Made by a program: the position numbers and the translations under genes. A stretch of DNA of 64,000 nucleotides from Malurus cyaneus samueli (taxonomy: Eukaryota > Chordata > Aves > Passeriformes > Maluridae): positions 41,321,298-41,385,297 of the forward strand of contig CM019217.1 in NCBI GenBank assembly GCA_009741485.1. The letters are read 5' to 3'. Shown one piece after another: positions 51,839 through 64,000 of the stretch (position 1 is the stretch's first letter; every line of letters begins with the position of its first letter). Under the pieces are notes generated by a model, which saw only the letters and a list, made by a program, of their open reading frames with translations, had not been told where the DNA came from and searched no databases.

Positions 51839-54179
51839 GATTATCATGAGCTGCCCAAATAATCTCAAGCATTTCATATTTCAGGTAAAATTATCCCACA
51901 ATTTTTGTAGCATGTCACTTAAAAAACACTCCTAACATGTATAACACAGTCACACTCTTCAGGATTCAATGCTACTGGATGTGTTCAGACTATGTATATC
52001 CATTTAGTATTTTGTATTACTTTCCCAGTATGATGGACACATCAATCTCATTTGAAATCATGAGCAGATCATCACCATTGTGGAATATAAAACCAGCTGC
52101 TTTTGAAATTACACACGGAATTTTGCAGATGAAGAAAAGCAACTTAACAAATATCCTTCCTGGTAAAAGGACTTGCACTTGGCAATGTTAAGAACTAGCC
52201 CCTTTCTTTTATTAATGGAAAAATCAATACATTATATTCTGTTTTCAATATGAAAACAAGAAATGCTAAATACATTATTTTATTCTGTTTTGTTATTAAT
52301 AGAAACAAATTTGTTTGGGCAAACAAGCATGCATTATTTATGTTAACGTGTTTAAAACTTTGCATACCATGCTACTTCTCATCAGCAATACTCTGCAAAT
52401 TTAGGTGTGTACATGATTACATTTTTCTGCTGACATTACTTGAATTAATTTGTGTTGTAAAAAAGAACAGAGTGAGTTCAGTTCAGTTTTTAATTTAAGT
52501 GAGGCAAGCTTCTTGCTTTCATTTTGCATAAGCCGCCTAGAAGAACCTTCTCAGCTTCCTTCCTCCTTGTTCTTCACATTTTTCCTCCATCTGGAGAAAA
52601 ATCAGTTACCAGCAAGTTCCAAAATTTTATATATACAGAAAAAATTATAAATTATATAAAAATAGGTCCAGCTACCATAACTCATACGAGCCTCTAAAGA
52701 CAAAATCCTCAAACCTCCTGTCCTCCAAACATTTCTGACAACCAAATGCACCTGGCCCCAATTGCTTGTCTGTACACTTTTTTCCTTTGTAAATAGACTT
52801 GCAACACTTCCAAGGTCAAGTTGCTTAAAAAACTGTTTTTCCTTCCAACTTCTCCATATCCTTTTTACCTATTCACAGAGTGAAGCTTCCAATGTATCTA
52901 CCACACCTTCTTGCTTACTGTCCTATTGAATAATTTTCTTAGACATGGTTCCTCTTCCTAAAAGCGAGCTTTTCTTATTGTTAATGTGAACACTCATGAT
53001 TGAGTCTGTTGTTTGTTTTTTTTATTTATTAAGTGATCTTGTATTAACATGAGAGCTCTAGACAATCCTAAAAATCATCAGGAACATTAAAAGCCACAAC
53101 TTTGAAAAACTGACAGTGTTCCTTAAAACAGATTTCTTGTAGACTGGGTATCTGATAACCATTTCTACTGACTCAAACTGATTTAAAACAACTGAAATTC
53201 TCCACGACAACTAAGTACACTCTGATGCTGGCATCAATTTACTATGTAAAATAAAATCCACTAACATGAATACATTATCTCAAGCTACATCACAATGCTG
53301 CAAAGTCCACATGGTTGAAAAACAAGCACATATGAGGTATTTCATGATCACATGAAGTGTGGTCCATGGAAGCACATGCAGCAAGGTGTATTTTACAACA
53401 TAAACAAACATGCAGAGAAGCAACGGTATTATGATGGTTTTTAACATCAAAAATTACACTGGACTTCTGTAACAGAGTGCTTAAAACTGAATCAACTTTT
53501 TGGAATTCTCATCTACAGTGTTAACAGCCAGAAAACACTGCTTGTCATTTTATAAACTTCCATGTTGTTTCAGTAGCCACACACATACTGAATAAAGGAA
53601 AACAACCAGGGTTTTGCATCAAATTCAGGCAGAAAAAAAATTCATGGTTTTTTTTTTAATCTTTCCTAAATGCAGTATTAAGATATACAACAATTTTGCG
53701 ATGTAATGTTGCAGACAAAAGAATGGAGAAAGCAAATTTATGTCACAAAATAAGACAATCTGAACATAAATTTTCAATTCAGGAATTTTAGACTCTTGGC
53801 AGACAAATGGTATCAGGGAAAAAAGGCTACTTTGCCAATGCTTTGCACTATTAGTTTCAAAAGAAGATGGGGCAGGAAGAAAGTTTTCTATAATTTGCTA
53901 CTAGATCAGTAGGCCCTTATCATTTTTTAAAATTGCGCAAACAAAAAAAAAAAGCTCTAAAAAACTCACATGCCTATTTTTTTCAGGGAATCATGGCTGC
54001 CAATGAGATTTGACTCAGCAACATTAGACATGGTTTCATCTCCAGCCCTCGTCTCATTCACGTTTTCAGTCAACTCCTTCAAATAAAATCCAGAAGGAAT
54101 ACTTGTCTCCCTTAAACACATCTCACAATGGTCCACAGCAGCGTGTGAGGATAAAATTGCTCCATGCTTGTAACTGGAG

Positions 54180-54530
54180 GAGAAGCCAGGGTTATTGATG
54201 GCGCCGTGCCCGGCGCTCTTTTCTTTCCAGCACTGGATAAACGGGCTGTCACCTCACGTGAATCTCAAGCTGAATGGGACAAGAAAGGCCACTAAAGGCA
54301 GGGAGCTCTTTTGCAGCAATTTCAGCAGCTGGCTGTGGAAAGCCTGGCTGAGAATGCACTGGCAGCACATTTCATAAGGCTGTCAATTAATCCAGATTTG
54401 GCCAGATTCACACAGAGTAAAACACCACACTCCATCTTTCTAGTCAGCGCCATGTGCAAGTGCGTCAGTGTTATTCTTACAGGCATACCTGCATCTCTTC
54501 ACATTTACCCCAGCAAGCTTTGAGATTTTG
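54180..54530. other. GC-richer intronic patch, possible conserved non-coding element
   Basis: This patch has a local CpG cluster (gatggcgccgtgcccggcgc), a CACGTG-like cctcacgtgaat, and homeodomain-type taatta (tgtcaattaatccag) beside tttggcc. The composition stands out from the AT-rich surroundings and no repeat family is recognised. Enhancer function is conjecture. Confidence 0.25.
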
Positions 54531-55669
54531 CCTTTAGCAAAGTAAAGACTACAGGACAGACTAGTAAAAGCCCACATCTCAGTTCACATATCAAATCTGA
54601 AAAAACACGTACTATCACAAACCAGGCAGTTACAAATTACTACTTGTAATCTCTATGGCACTGAAGAACAGCGCCTTATTTTGGCCAAAGTGATTTTTCC
54701 TTTATGAACTTGTGTCAATTTAGGCTAAATATTTCATGCATTATATAAGGAATAACCAGCTCAGCAACACGCAGAGCATGACTAATTCTTCACAGATGGA
54801 CTGAAGCAGCCACAAAGTTTACAGGCAGTAAGATATGATGAGAAAGTCTATCCTTTTTTTAATTCACTCCATCAATAGATGACTATTCACTTTTAAAGCT
54901 GTTTCTTTTCCAACAAAACCAAACAGTCTAAAGCAGAAGTAAAGCCATGCAGGTTTTCTCAGGAGAATAGATCCACACTTGTTTCAGTCAAATCATTCTA
55001 AACAAAGGCTTTGTACTGAAAATATGATGTAGCCTTAAGTACAGATATACACAGAATAAAAATCCACATTCAGGAGCTAAAATCCAATTTCTGCTATTAA
55101 ATAAAGAAGCATTAACACTAAACTAGTTAAGTATGATTTCTGACACGTGAGAAGCACAAGTAAAAATTTTCTAGATTCAAGTAAGAGCAGCTCAAACTTA
55201 TCAGCTTTTTTTTTTCTGAAAAAGAACTGTTCAATTTTACCAGACTATAAAAGGTGATTAAAAAGCTGTCATTTTATCTGTGATAAAACACATTAATTTT
55301 ATTTCCATATACTGTTTTTTATTACCCTAGAAATCACCAACACTTGTTCCAAAAGTAGTGTGCCTAAGCACAATACTCAAAGTAAGATTTCTTTTCAAAT
55401 GGTAAGTTTCAAACATTAGGGTAAGTTCTTCAAATACTGCAGCATTTCATGAAAAGTATTTCAAATTCCTACCATAATTTGAGAAGTACACTATCACTCT
55501 TAAACATAACATTTGAATAGGTTGCTTAGGATTGTGCCACTGAAAAACTGCGGAGCACTGATCTGAAGGTAAGGAACTGGGCTCCTAGATAAATGTAATA
55601 CACATTTGAAGAAAGAACATTTCAGCCCAGAAATCACTTGCCTATGATACTGGAAACATTGAAATTTGA

Positions 55670-55884
55670 ACCCTCTAAGTGTTTTACATAAATGAATTTA
55701 ACAATGTGACACAGGAGGAGCTTTTAAAATAAACACATTTCCTGATAAAAAAATATCAGGAGAACTGACCTAAGCANACCCTCTAAGTGTTTTACATAAA
55801 TGAATTTAACAATGTGACACAGGAGGAGCTTCTAAAATAAACACATTTCCTGATAAAAAAATATCAGGAGAACTGACCTAAGCA
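55670..55884. repeat. 107-bp direct duplication around a single N (assembly join)
   Basis: Positions 55670-55776 and 55778-55884 agree at 106 of 107 bases and are separated by one N at 55777. The only difference is T at 55724 against C at 55832, which could be a heterozygous site in the sequenced bird. The pattern is that of an unmerged contig overlap. Confidence 0.93.
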
Positions 55885-56785
55885 ATGTTTGAAGACAGTA
55901 ATAATTTTTAACTTTTTTAAAAAAAAGTAGTTTCAATTTGTCTTCAGCTCTATCACAAGAGATTTCTCAAGAATAGAAGTGAGGACTTCAACAATTTGAA
56001 ATAGACATTTTTATCAAACATTGCATCTGATGGTTGCTCAGTGTTTATTTACTTTAGCATTGACTAAGTGCAACTGCAAATGCTGCTTAAGTTTAAAAGA
56101 TGCTGCTCACATCTTCAGATCACTTTGAGCACATTTGAGGTCTGATATCAGGAAAAACTTCCATATTTTGTTTGGTTTGGTACCATTCCAAGATACTTGA
56201 CTTAGTCAGGCACTTTCTCCCTAGCTTAGTAAGCCTGTTTTTCAGATAATGACCATTTATTTAAACATATTTTGCCTACAAAATCCAGTCTCTTTATACA
56301 GAGTCAGTGGAAACCATCAGAATGGAAGTCAAGCAAGAAACACCATAGCAAAGCCTATTTTTGTTTCTTTAGAGCTCTCCATTTCCCCATTTTACTGCCA
56401 TACAGGTACTAAACAGTGACAGGGGGCCCATTTTTAAAGTCAAAATTGAAGATTAGGTCCTCTGTGCCATGAAGGAGAAACCTGAGTAAAGTGTCTGCCA
56501 AACACTAAATATTTGATATATACCCTTTGTTTATAGTTCTCATTTGCTACAAATCACAGGATGTCAAAGCAAGGCAGGTCAATCAAGTAGGCAAGGGACA
56601 CTGTGCTGTCAGTAAATTTCATCTTTATATTATATAAAGTATTTTTATATCAGAGTGAGACTGCTGAACTATCAAAGCAAAGGCCAGAAGGCAATTTTAG
56701 TCAAAATGTTGCATCAGGATTATGGTATCACACTGCAACCCCACAAGTAAATTGTTAGTGGACCGTACACAGTAAGTTACAATAC

Positions 56786-56803
56786 CTGAGGTTTAGTGCA
56801 TTC
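56786..56803 (-). CDS. RAPGEF2: RAPGEF2 18-nt microexon (ECTKPQ)
   Basis: These 18 nt encode Glu-Cys-Thr-Lys-Pro-Gln. They are flanked by ggctcacag upstream and gtattg downstream on the minus strand. A pyrimidine-rich run (tcttttcctttcctcct) lies about 27-43 bases before the exon. The microexon is phase 0 on both sides, so it inserts cleanly between GYHT (exon ending 59425) and LPADF (exon starting 20009). I remember a very similar hexapeptide at this place in long RAPGEF2/RAPGEF6 proteins; that recollection is how I searched for it and is not independent proof. The donor deviates from gtaagt, which would suit regulated inclusion. Confidence 0.85.
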
Positions 56804-59424
56804 CTGTGAGCCAAAATGAAATGAATGCCATATAGGAGGAAAGGAAAAGATGAACATTATCAGACATGCCATAGTACATTCCACCACTATGAAGATAATG
56901 TTAAAATTATGTTAATGAGGGTCCATCATCCCATAAAAGTTGGCTCTACTGCAGAAAGCCACGATGCAATGAGAGCACTGCATTTAATTTTTAGTTCTTG
57001 AAAAGCAAAACATCATGCATCTGCATTTCATCTCTACATTCCGACTATGCTTTTATGATACAGAAAACTTTCTTCAGAAAATATTGTTTGAACCTTCTGA
57101 AGAAAAGAGACTACAGCAAATAAAGCATAATAATTTATCAACAACAAAAATAATAATTCTACATGCTAACTAGGGATTTAGGGTAAAACAGAATGTAAGA
57201 AAATTTCACATTGTGAAGATTTCGAGGATACTATCAAAGCAGCAGTTTAATTACTTTGAATCTCACATATATAACACCTAAACAAGAACACAGCTCCACA
57301 TGGAAGAGCAAACTTGAAAACAAATATGTATTATTAATACTTTTCAATTTAATGTTTCCATCTTTTTTATCAAAATTAAAAAGTAGGAACAAAGATGACA
57401 TCCTGACAGATGCTGACCAAAGAATGGATGGGCAACAAGTCCACAAGATATGTGCTATAATATGTCTTGAATTCTATTGTGTTTCCAAAAAATCTTGCAC
57501 TTTTTCAGTCAATTTTTCAAGAAATTAAGACCAAAAAAATGAGGTCAAAGGACATGAAATAGGAACGGCGAAAAGACAACGCGGCCCATAACATGTATGG
57601 TTAAAGCAATAGAAATAACATTGCTAGTAGAAGTGAACGAGAGAATAATGTCTACAAGATCACCAAATACTGTAAAAATAGGAGGAAATGGACCAGCATG
57701 AAGAGTCTTAACTACATTTAAAAACTCATTTGAGCTCATTTGACTCTTATTTGCCTTGAAAAAATAATAAAGCCAGTCATATGCATTGTATTACACTTTG
57801 AAAAGCAACATTTGATGGTAATTATTGTAAATTTTACAGTTTATTTGGCAATCTCTTCCATCTCAATATGAAATCTTGCTTGCAATGGATTTCCCAGCAC
57901 ATACACAACACCATTATGAACTTGCACAACAGAGTAGCACATGATGGATTTTTGCTTTTAGTCCCAGTTAAGCTTACAAATACTCATCAGGCACACCTAA
58001 AGTGAAATTTATACAACAGGCAAGGACCTATGAATGCAAATGGTACTGTATAATCTAAATATTGCCCTTCTAGAGTTCAGTACAAATCACACTATGACTG
58101 CTAAGCACAACACACACATCTGAATAATATCAATGAAAGTAATTCTTTCTCTAATTCCTATGAAGTACAATACCACTTTTTTTTTTTTTTGCAAAAACAG
58201 GCCAGCAAAATGTTTTATCTTCAAACCAAGTGAACTGGCTCAATTCACATTAAATTTAGAGGCAATTAAAACTGCACTGAAAATTAAACCATTAAAAGCT
58301 GTTGTATAAACAAAACCAAACTGTTGGCATAAAATGTAATTATTCAACTCATGAGGAAAAGCCTGTATAATTAACAGATGTAATCAAACATCTACACACT
58401 TACAGACACACACTGAATATACAGTGAACTGGCAAACAAGTCAAGGAGTATGGGCAAAGAAGGGAAAATTGAAAAAGCCAACAACTGCATTGTACCAAAG
58501 ATGGCATCTTAAAAACACTAAAGCTCTCGTTCTGCAAATTTATATGTATATGGCTTACACTGTACAAAATTCAGCCCAATGAACTCAATGAGATTAAATA
58601 TGCACAAAGTCATTTATGTCCATGCCTTTATGGTTCTACCAAATTCAGGGCTTAAGCAAATAAATGAGAGCCAAAGACAGCTTTTCCAGTATTTTGTTCA
58701 CAGTTGAAATCAATACCAAACAAGCATATTAATCTAATAGAGCTTTTCTCAATTTAAAAGCTATATAAAATATGTAGTAGATTAAGTTCAAATTATTAGT
58801 TTCTTTTCATCTCAGAATAAGTCTAGAAACATATATAGATTCCCTCCCTCACCCCAAAAGCAACCAAGTAAAATGACCAAATGATTTCCTTGATGATGGG
58901 CCAACTATACAGCTCACTAAAATCCAAGTATAAAGGACAAACTCCAGCAAAAGTTTATTTAAATTTTACATCTAAATTCTTGATTTCTAAAAAAATGACA
59001 GATTTAGTCCAGTTTGGTGACTGCAATGCAGCACAGCCTTTCTCAGGCAGCACCTGTTATCACACACATGAATGAGTGCTTCACTAACTGACCTCTTAAC
59101 ACAGTGCACTAAACTAATTCTATTGTAACTTAATAGCAAAAAGAAATGAGAACACAATTTCCTTCGCAATTTCCCATCATGATTGGAACATTAAAAAATA
59201 ATACGTGACATTCACAGTCATAAGAAACGCACTTTCAACTCTGAGCTGAGATGCAAGCTGCACACATGTTCACGTACTAATGGAGCCACATTCACAGTAT
59301 TTGGAAGGGAAAGCACCCCACAGAAGCACACTTTGAAACACCAGCGAGTTTGGCCATTTAGACTGTGTCATTTTCAGCAGTTTTCCTGTTTATGTTTTCT
59401 TTGTGAACCATAAATACAGCTTAC
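56804..59424. other. Intron
   Basis: A 2.6-kb intron between the basic-linker exon and the microexon. It has a pyrimidine-rich run before the microexon (in gene orientation) and a T14 run near 58178-58191. Nothing else is recognised. Confidence 0.8.
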
Positions 59425-59592
59425 CGTATGGTAGCCTCTAGGTAGAGGTGGCTTCCCCACAGGATAAGGGTCAACAGTATCAATAATTGTTTGTCGCTCC
59501 CCTTTCTGGTTGATTTTCCTAAACCTTCTTCGAGACTGCCTGTGAGACGCTTGGCGCTGAAAATATTCCTCATTTTCTTCCATATAATCAAC
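59425..59592 (-). CDS. RAPGEF2: RAPGEF2 long-form exon (basic linker)
   Basis: The exon is 168 nt and 56 codons, phase 0 at both ends, so it could be skipped without a frameshift. It starts VDYMEENEEYFQRQ, continues through a very basic stretch (SHRQSRRRFRKINQKGERQ) and ends PLPRGYHT. The acceptor is tattgtag and the donor gtaagc. It directly follows EMIV of the upstream exon. It links the first cNBD-like domain to the rest of the long isoform and is absent from the form that starts at 41765. An internal Met at the fourth codon is not a convincing start. Confidence 0.95.
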
Positions 59593-61708
59593 CTACAATA
59601 GATGCAAGACAGTGAGTCTTTTCCCACAAGAGAGAAAAATACTTTCTTTTTAAGAAACAGCAGCTAGCTTAGCAATTCCTGCATTTTCAGCACTAAGTGC
59701 GAAGCTACTACTAAAAAAAAAATAACATTGGTATGAAAAGCATCACTGAATATGATCACTTTTCAGAAACAACAAAAGAAAAATTCTCCTTTCCTCACCC
59801 CTTTCTTATGCTTGCAGAAACACAAACATTTCACCAATCAATACATTACAGAAAGAAAACTGGTGCAAGAGAACACTTGCCTGTTTTCTTATTGACATCT
59901 ATTCAGCACCTTCCCTAACTAATCTGTGGCAAAAGCTTCACTCTTCAACAGGCAGCACCGGTTTTATTACTTCAAATATTTTGAAGATGCACAAGAAGAA
60001 TTTCCAGTACAATGGATTTACGTTTTAAAAATCACTTCCAAACAACAAAAGGGGAAATAAAAAATACCTATTTGTTATTTCCTAATAAAAAATAAGTCTT
60101 CTCAGTTTCACTGTCTACAGAGCTTGAACACTAGATTACTACACAACAGTATGCTACAATGAAAATATTTGAACTGATAATGCTGGCTTTCCCAAAAGAC
60201 AATGATCATTTTGCAGGATTTTGGTTGAAAAATCAACATTTCTTCTGTGTTCACCCTATTAATAGAAACCTTACATAAGACTAACAAAGAAATGAGGGAA
60301 AAATCACAGCTTCCAGCCCTGGCTATATAGCAGGATTCAGTTTACTCCCTTCATTCAATTCTATCCCCCAAAATCGAAGATGATCTTATGAGGCACCTTA
60401 CAAGGTTCCTGCATATTTTTCAACAAGGAAAAGAAACATTAGTCAAAATACCCCAACAAATTTGCAGCTTATCTGTGTCAGAAGGGTCACATATCAGCCA
60501 GCTCATGTCACTAAGCACAGCTTTCAGCGCACTGACCTAAAGGGAAATAGCACAGTCCCTGGCCCACCAGAAGAGCAACGCTCACCCCCCTGCATGGAGT
60601 ATCTGTTTCACATCTGACATAGGCACACTCATACCCTACTACGCCTCATGTGCCCAACAAACTCTGGGGATAGGATTCTCTCTATTCCAAGTACAATTAT
60701 TCCTCTCAATGCCTGATTGAAGTGTTCAATTTCAGCTTTCCAAAATTGTAGAGGTTATGTTTTTTGGCTAAGACATGCTGCTGACACAACATCATCCATC
60801 AGTCCAGAAATTTCTTGCTGTTTAATCATCTCCTTTCCCTATGCCTATCTTTATATCACTCTTCCTCATAATTTATCAAGGAATGCACGTGAAGCATAGA
60901 CAGACATTGATTGACACAGCTACAACCACTGAAACTGTATGCTTCTAGAGAACAAAACTGGGTCAGAAAACTGTCTCCCTAACTTATGGTCAGATGTGAG
61001 TTACCCAGACTGGTAACAAACAAATACAATCCCAAAGTAATTCCACAATTTACAAAAGTTTTACAGAAGTGTTACTTTCTAGGGAAAAAATGGTGACTGT
61101 CACAGTCTATATTTAAGCTATCCATATATGGCTTAGATGACTGTCATGCCTGTGTTATGAACTGATCCGTATCTCAATGATAGACAGAAAAAAAAAATAG
61201 CCCATTGATCCTGCATTTGTTCAGATGATGCACCCTGAGGTGACAACTAAAAACTGTGGAGCCTGTGAACCCTTGGAGATGATGTTCTGCCACTGGACTG
61301 CAGCTGATGCTGCTAACAAAATACCCTTCCCTTCACCCAGGAAGGTCAGCAGAAACTAAAAATGTTCAATGTTATTCTTAAAAACCTCAGATGGCTGAGA
61401 TTAAATTTAATTCAATCAAAAATTAATTACTTTAGATAACCTGAGATTAATGCTTTAAATCCTCTATGTATACCCATAATAATAAATCTGCTTCAAAAAA
61501 AAAAGCCCACAAACTATTCTGCTAGCACAAGAAAACTTCAGTTTTACAAGAAATCAGCAAAAGTAAATGTAACAACAATATAAAAGATGGGTATGACATA
61601 TTTATTAAAAGATGGTGAGCAAACAAGAACACTCCGAAGTCTTATTGGAAGCTGAAGTGTTACCAAAGCTGATCCGTAAAATTTGAAAGCGAGTGAAAAA
61701 ATTCTTAC
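59593..61708. other. Intron
   Basis: A 2.1-kb AT-rich intron. No repeat family or further exon is recognised. Confidence 0.8.
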
Positions 61709-61784
61709 CACAATCATTTCAGATGGCTCTAAAACAATGCATTCACATCCACGTCTGAAGCTTCCAGCAGAACGCTTGCCAAAA
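61709..61784 (-). CDS. RAPGEF2: RAPGEF2 long-form exon, end of N-terminal cNBD-like domain
   Basis: The exon is 76 nt: one base completing a split Ser codon, then 25 codons beginning FGKRSAGSF and ending EPSEMIV. The acceptor is ttttcag and the donor gtaag. The residues match the end of the N-terminal cyclic-nucleotide-binding-like domain (cNBD-A) found only in the long isoform, including the RRGCECIVLEPSEMIV stretch at its phosphate-cassette end. The reading frame is open upstream, but the residues there do not look like the family, so the exon begins at 61784. The preceding cNBD-A exons are not seen up to 64000 and probably lie off the right edge. Confidence 0.93.
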
Positions 61785-64000
61785 CTGAAAACCACAAATA
61801 TTTCAGTTAGAAAAGAAATCAGAGCTGCAACACATTTCATAAGCATATTTACATCTTACCCAGATATGGTAAAGCAGAGGAAAAACAAACATACCTGTGC
61901 ACAATACAAGTTTCCTGAATATGTCCTTTGACAATTAACTGACGCCCAAGGACACTAAGAGTTATTTTATATTTACATAGTTCCCTAAGAGTATTTGCTA
62001 AGTAAGTTCATTAACACCAACACAGGTGTGAATCAAGAGCTGTCTGCTGAAGAGGCACAGTTGATTCTGAACTGCATTACAGAGTTTGGTCTAGCATCTT
62101 CTGACATTACAGTATTAAGTTTCCTAAGCTATCTGCATTTCTTTAACGAAAGCTAACTGGCATACCAAGGAAAGAATTAAAAGGCTGATCAACTTAAATT
62201 AGCTTTTTTCTACTTAAAATAAATTAATAAAATAAGGAACATAAATGCATTTCCAAATTGAATAGATGAGGACAAAAGGTTGTTCTGCTCTTTCATGAGA
62301 CATTCCCATCATAGTGCAATAATTAAACATGATATTATTTTGTTTCCTGTAGGCAAAAGCTGAAAGGCTTTTTAATTTTGGTTTCTGGAGTGCTCTGCCT
62401 GTATTAGATGAATGTGTGCACTTGCAGGGCTCACTGCAAAGAATCCTCAAAGTGCAGATGTAAAGGTGGAATGCAGAGAACCAGTGCATAATTCAGTGAA
62501 ATCCAGGATCTCTGTAGCTAGATCCTTAATCATACACCATCAGAGTGCAAGCGAGGCAGTCAGCTAAAGTTTGTTTCTGGGGTGTGTGATTCCTCCTCTG
62601 AGTGAGAATGCCAGGTCAATGCCAGATCTTTCCCACTGCAGGCTAGAAGGCAGCACAGACACCAAAATGACAGGAACTTCAGGACCCCTCTTTAAGTTTT
62701 CTGTAACCAATCCACCCTAAAATAGCCAAGAGCCAATAAAACTATTTGGGATTTCCCTTTCTCCCACTTGGCACTGTGCAACAGACGTGGGAAACCTTCC
62801 CGTCTGAAGCCCATATGAAAACAGCTCAAAAAACAAGTTGAACCCCAGAAAATTGTGCCATCTGAATTTTAATCAATCCTGGAATGTGACAACACGCTGA
62901 AGCTACAATGCCTGTGACAGATAACTTTTTACAACTTTATTTCCTAACTCACAAACTGCAGTTCACAGGCCATTTGTGAACAGTCCATCTAGCCAGTTCA
63001 TATCTGTGCTCCTGTCCTGCCTGGCGATTAGTAGAAATTAACAATTTAACTTGCTACCCCAAAGGCTAATCTCTTGACAACAGCACATTTATAACCTCAA
63101 AAAGAAGGCAGTCAGATATTGAAAAGAAATGCCAGCTGTGCTTATTCATCAAAATAATAATCGCATTTAATGGTACATGGGACTTCTACAATAGAAAAAA
63201 TTTTCCAGAATACTAAGCCTCTTGAAAAGAAATATTCAATAAAGAAGTCTGCGGACAAAATGCTTATTTTCCTAGAGGCAAACACATGCTTCATCCTACT
63301 GTCCAGCAATAAAACACAGGGCTCTTTACTCTACAATACCATCTTGAATTTTGTACAATTCCAACTACTCTTAAAGACACCAGAAAATGAAGCCATTATA
63401 CTGATTCATTAGACTGTTGAAAAGTATAAAACTTATTTTCTCAGCCAATAACCCGATTTATACCACACTTTTTCCTTAAAAACAGAAAGGAGGAGTAAAG
63501 AAATGAGAAAGTAAATCAACTAACTGACTGAAAAACTCAAATACAAAAATGGTGATTAGGATATTAACTTACTTGATATTCTAGTTGGTGGAAGTGAACA
63601 AATACTCTCTTTCCACTTAGAAAACCCATATTGCTGGGTTTTTTTCACACATATTTGTGTAGTCTTGGAACAAGCATTCATTTCAACAGAAAATGCATAT
63701 ACACTTTTCTACTCCACCATTTCTTCTTCCTCTATTTCTGTCTGCAAGTATCAGCTTTAAACTTCTGTCTGTTGCTAATAACTGCTGGCATGCAAAAGTT
63801 TCGAGCTTTAGCAAACACAGTAAAAACAAAAAGCTGTGTGTTGGATGTGCTTTCCCATTCTTGAATAACTTGTTTAGATTTCACCTTTAAGCATCAGAGA
63901 ACAGGTATTCAACATATGAAGACAAGGCATGAATTCAGTTGCTATAAAGAAAATTCTCAATTTCTGCCCTCAGTAACACACTGGTTCTCCTAGCACATAA
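61785..64000. other. Intron running off the right edge
   Basis: Begins with the ttttcag acceptor of the first recognised exon. I looked on the minus strand for the preceding long-form exon (residues expected to end near FLPR before the split Ser) and did not find it, so the intron extends at least 2.2 kb to the window end. Confidence 0.75.

Larger units (their letters stand above)
41766..56785. other. Large intron of the long isoform, upstream of the short-isoform first exon
   Basis: A 15-kb interval. Its left end holds the probable short-isoform promoter. Farther right are the N-flanked duplication at 47318-47498, two CR1 pieces at 50190-50323 and 50882-50942, a poly(A) run at 51821-51838, a GC-richer patch at 54180-54530 and the N-flanked duplication at 55670-55884. 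The rest shows nothing recognisable. Confidence 0.75.
472..61784 (-). other. RAPGEF2: RAPGEF2 gene, 5' and middle portion (partial)
   Basis: This is the span of all recognised exons of RAPGEF2, which activates Rap1 and Rap2 by promoting GDP/GTP exchange and acts at membranes and cell junctions. Fourteen exons join in one continuous frame on the minus strand. The short isoform starts at 41765 and contributes 550 complete residues before the left edge, against about 1,500 for the human protein. The human domain positions I remember (cNBD about 135-252, REM about 267-380, PDZ about 385-470) fit the numbering here. The paralogue RAPGEF6 is less likely, because the acidic exon and the PDZ-RA linker read as RAPGEF2. 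The RA and catalytic domains are outside the window. Confidence 0.96.

Noticed and set aside
61785..64000. Search for the preceding RAPGEF2 cNBD-A exon.
   Set aside because: No minus-strand segment with the expected residues before the split Ser was found; it is probably beyond the right edge.
1..64000. Search for a CRISPR array, operon, defence or biosynthetic cluster, tRNA, rRNA or a second protein-coding gene.
   Set aside because: None is supported. The window is introns and exons of a single vertebrate gene with ordinary avian repeats.

Overview
The window is one stretch of vertebrate, almost certainly avian, nuclear DNA. It is AT-rich, and coding sequence appears only as short exons bounded by GT..AG signals. 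It carries CR1 LINE fragments with typical bird-type 3' ends and a solitary LTR of a family I recognise from bird genomes. The species cannot be fixed from the sequence. No bacterial operon, CRISPR array, rRNA or tRNA is visible.

Everything recognisable as protein belongs to one gene on the minus strand: RAPGEF2 (PDZ-GEF1, a Rap guanine-nucleotide exchange factor). The 5' part of the gene is at the right of the window and its 3' part continues off the left edge. I place 14 exons by translation, reading-frame continuity and splice signals. From 5' to 3' they are: three exons used only by the long N-terminal form (61709-61784, 59425-59592 and an 18-nt microexon at 56786-56803); an alternative first exon with its own ATG (41706-41765); and ten shared exons (20009 down to 472). 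The shared exons encode an acidic region, a degenerate cyclic-nucleotide-binding-like domain, the Ras-GEF N-terminal (REM) domain, the PDZ domain and the start of the PDZ-RA linker. The RA domain, the catalytic CDC25-type Ras-GEF domain and the C-terminal tail lie off the left edge. The first long-form exons lie off the right edge.

The rest is intron. The largest intervals (20010-41705 and 41766-56785) hold a likely internal promoter for the short form just upstream of the alternative first exon, the roughly 1-kb LTR at 22856-23865, CR1 fragments near 39 kb and 50-51 kb, A/C-rich low-complexity tracts, and a nearly perfect 92-bp hairpin at 32366-32457. Two places (47318-47498 and 55670-55884) are exact or near-exact direct duplications separated by a single N; these look like assembly joins.

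I found no undescribed multi-gene system. The most useful observations concern gene architecture (the microexon, the alternative start, a weak donor site, the degenerate nucleotide-binding cassette), the hairpin, and the two assembly artefacts. Names were assigned from memory of the RAPGEF2/RAPGEF6 proteins; no database was consulted.
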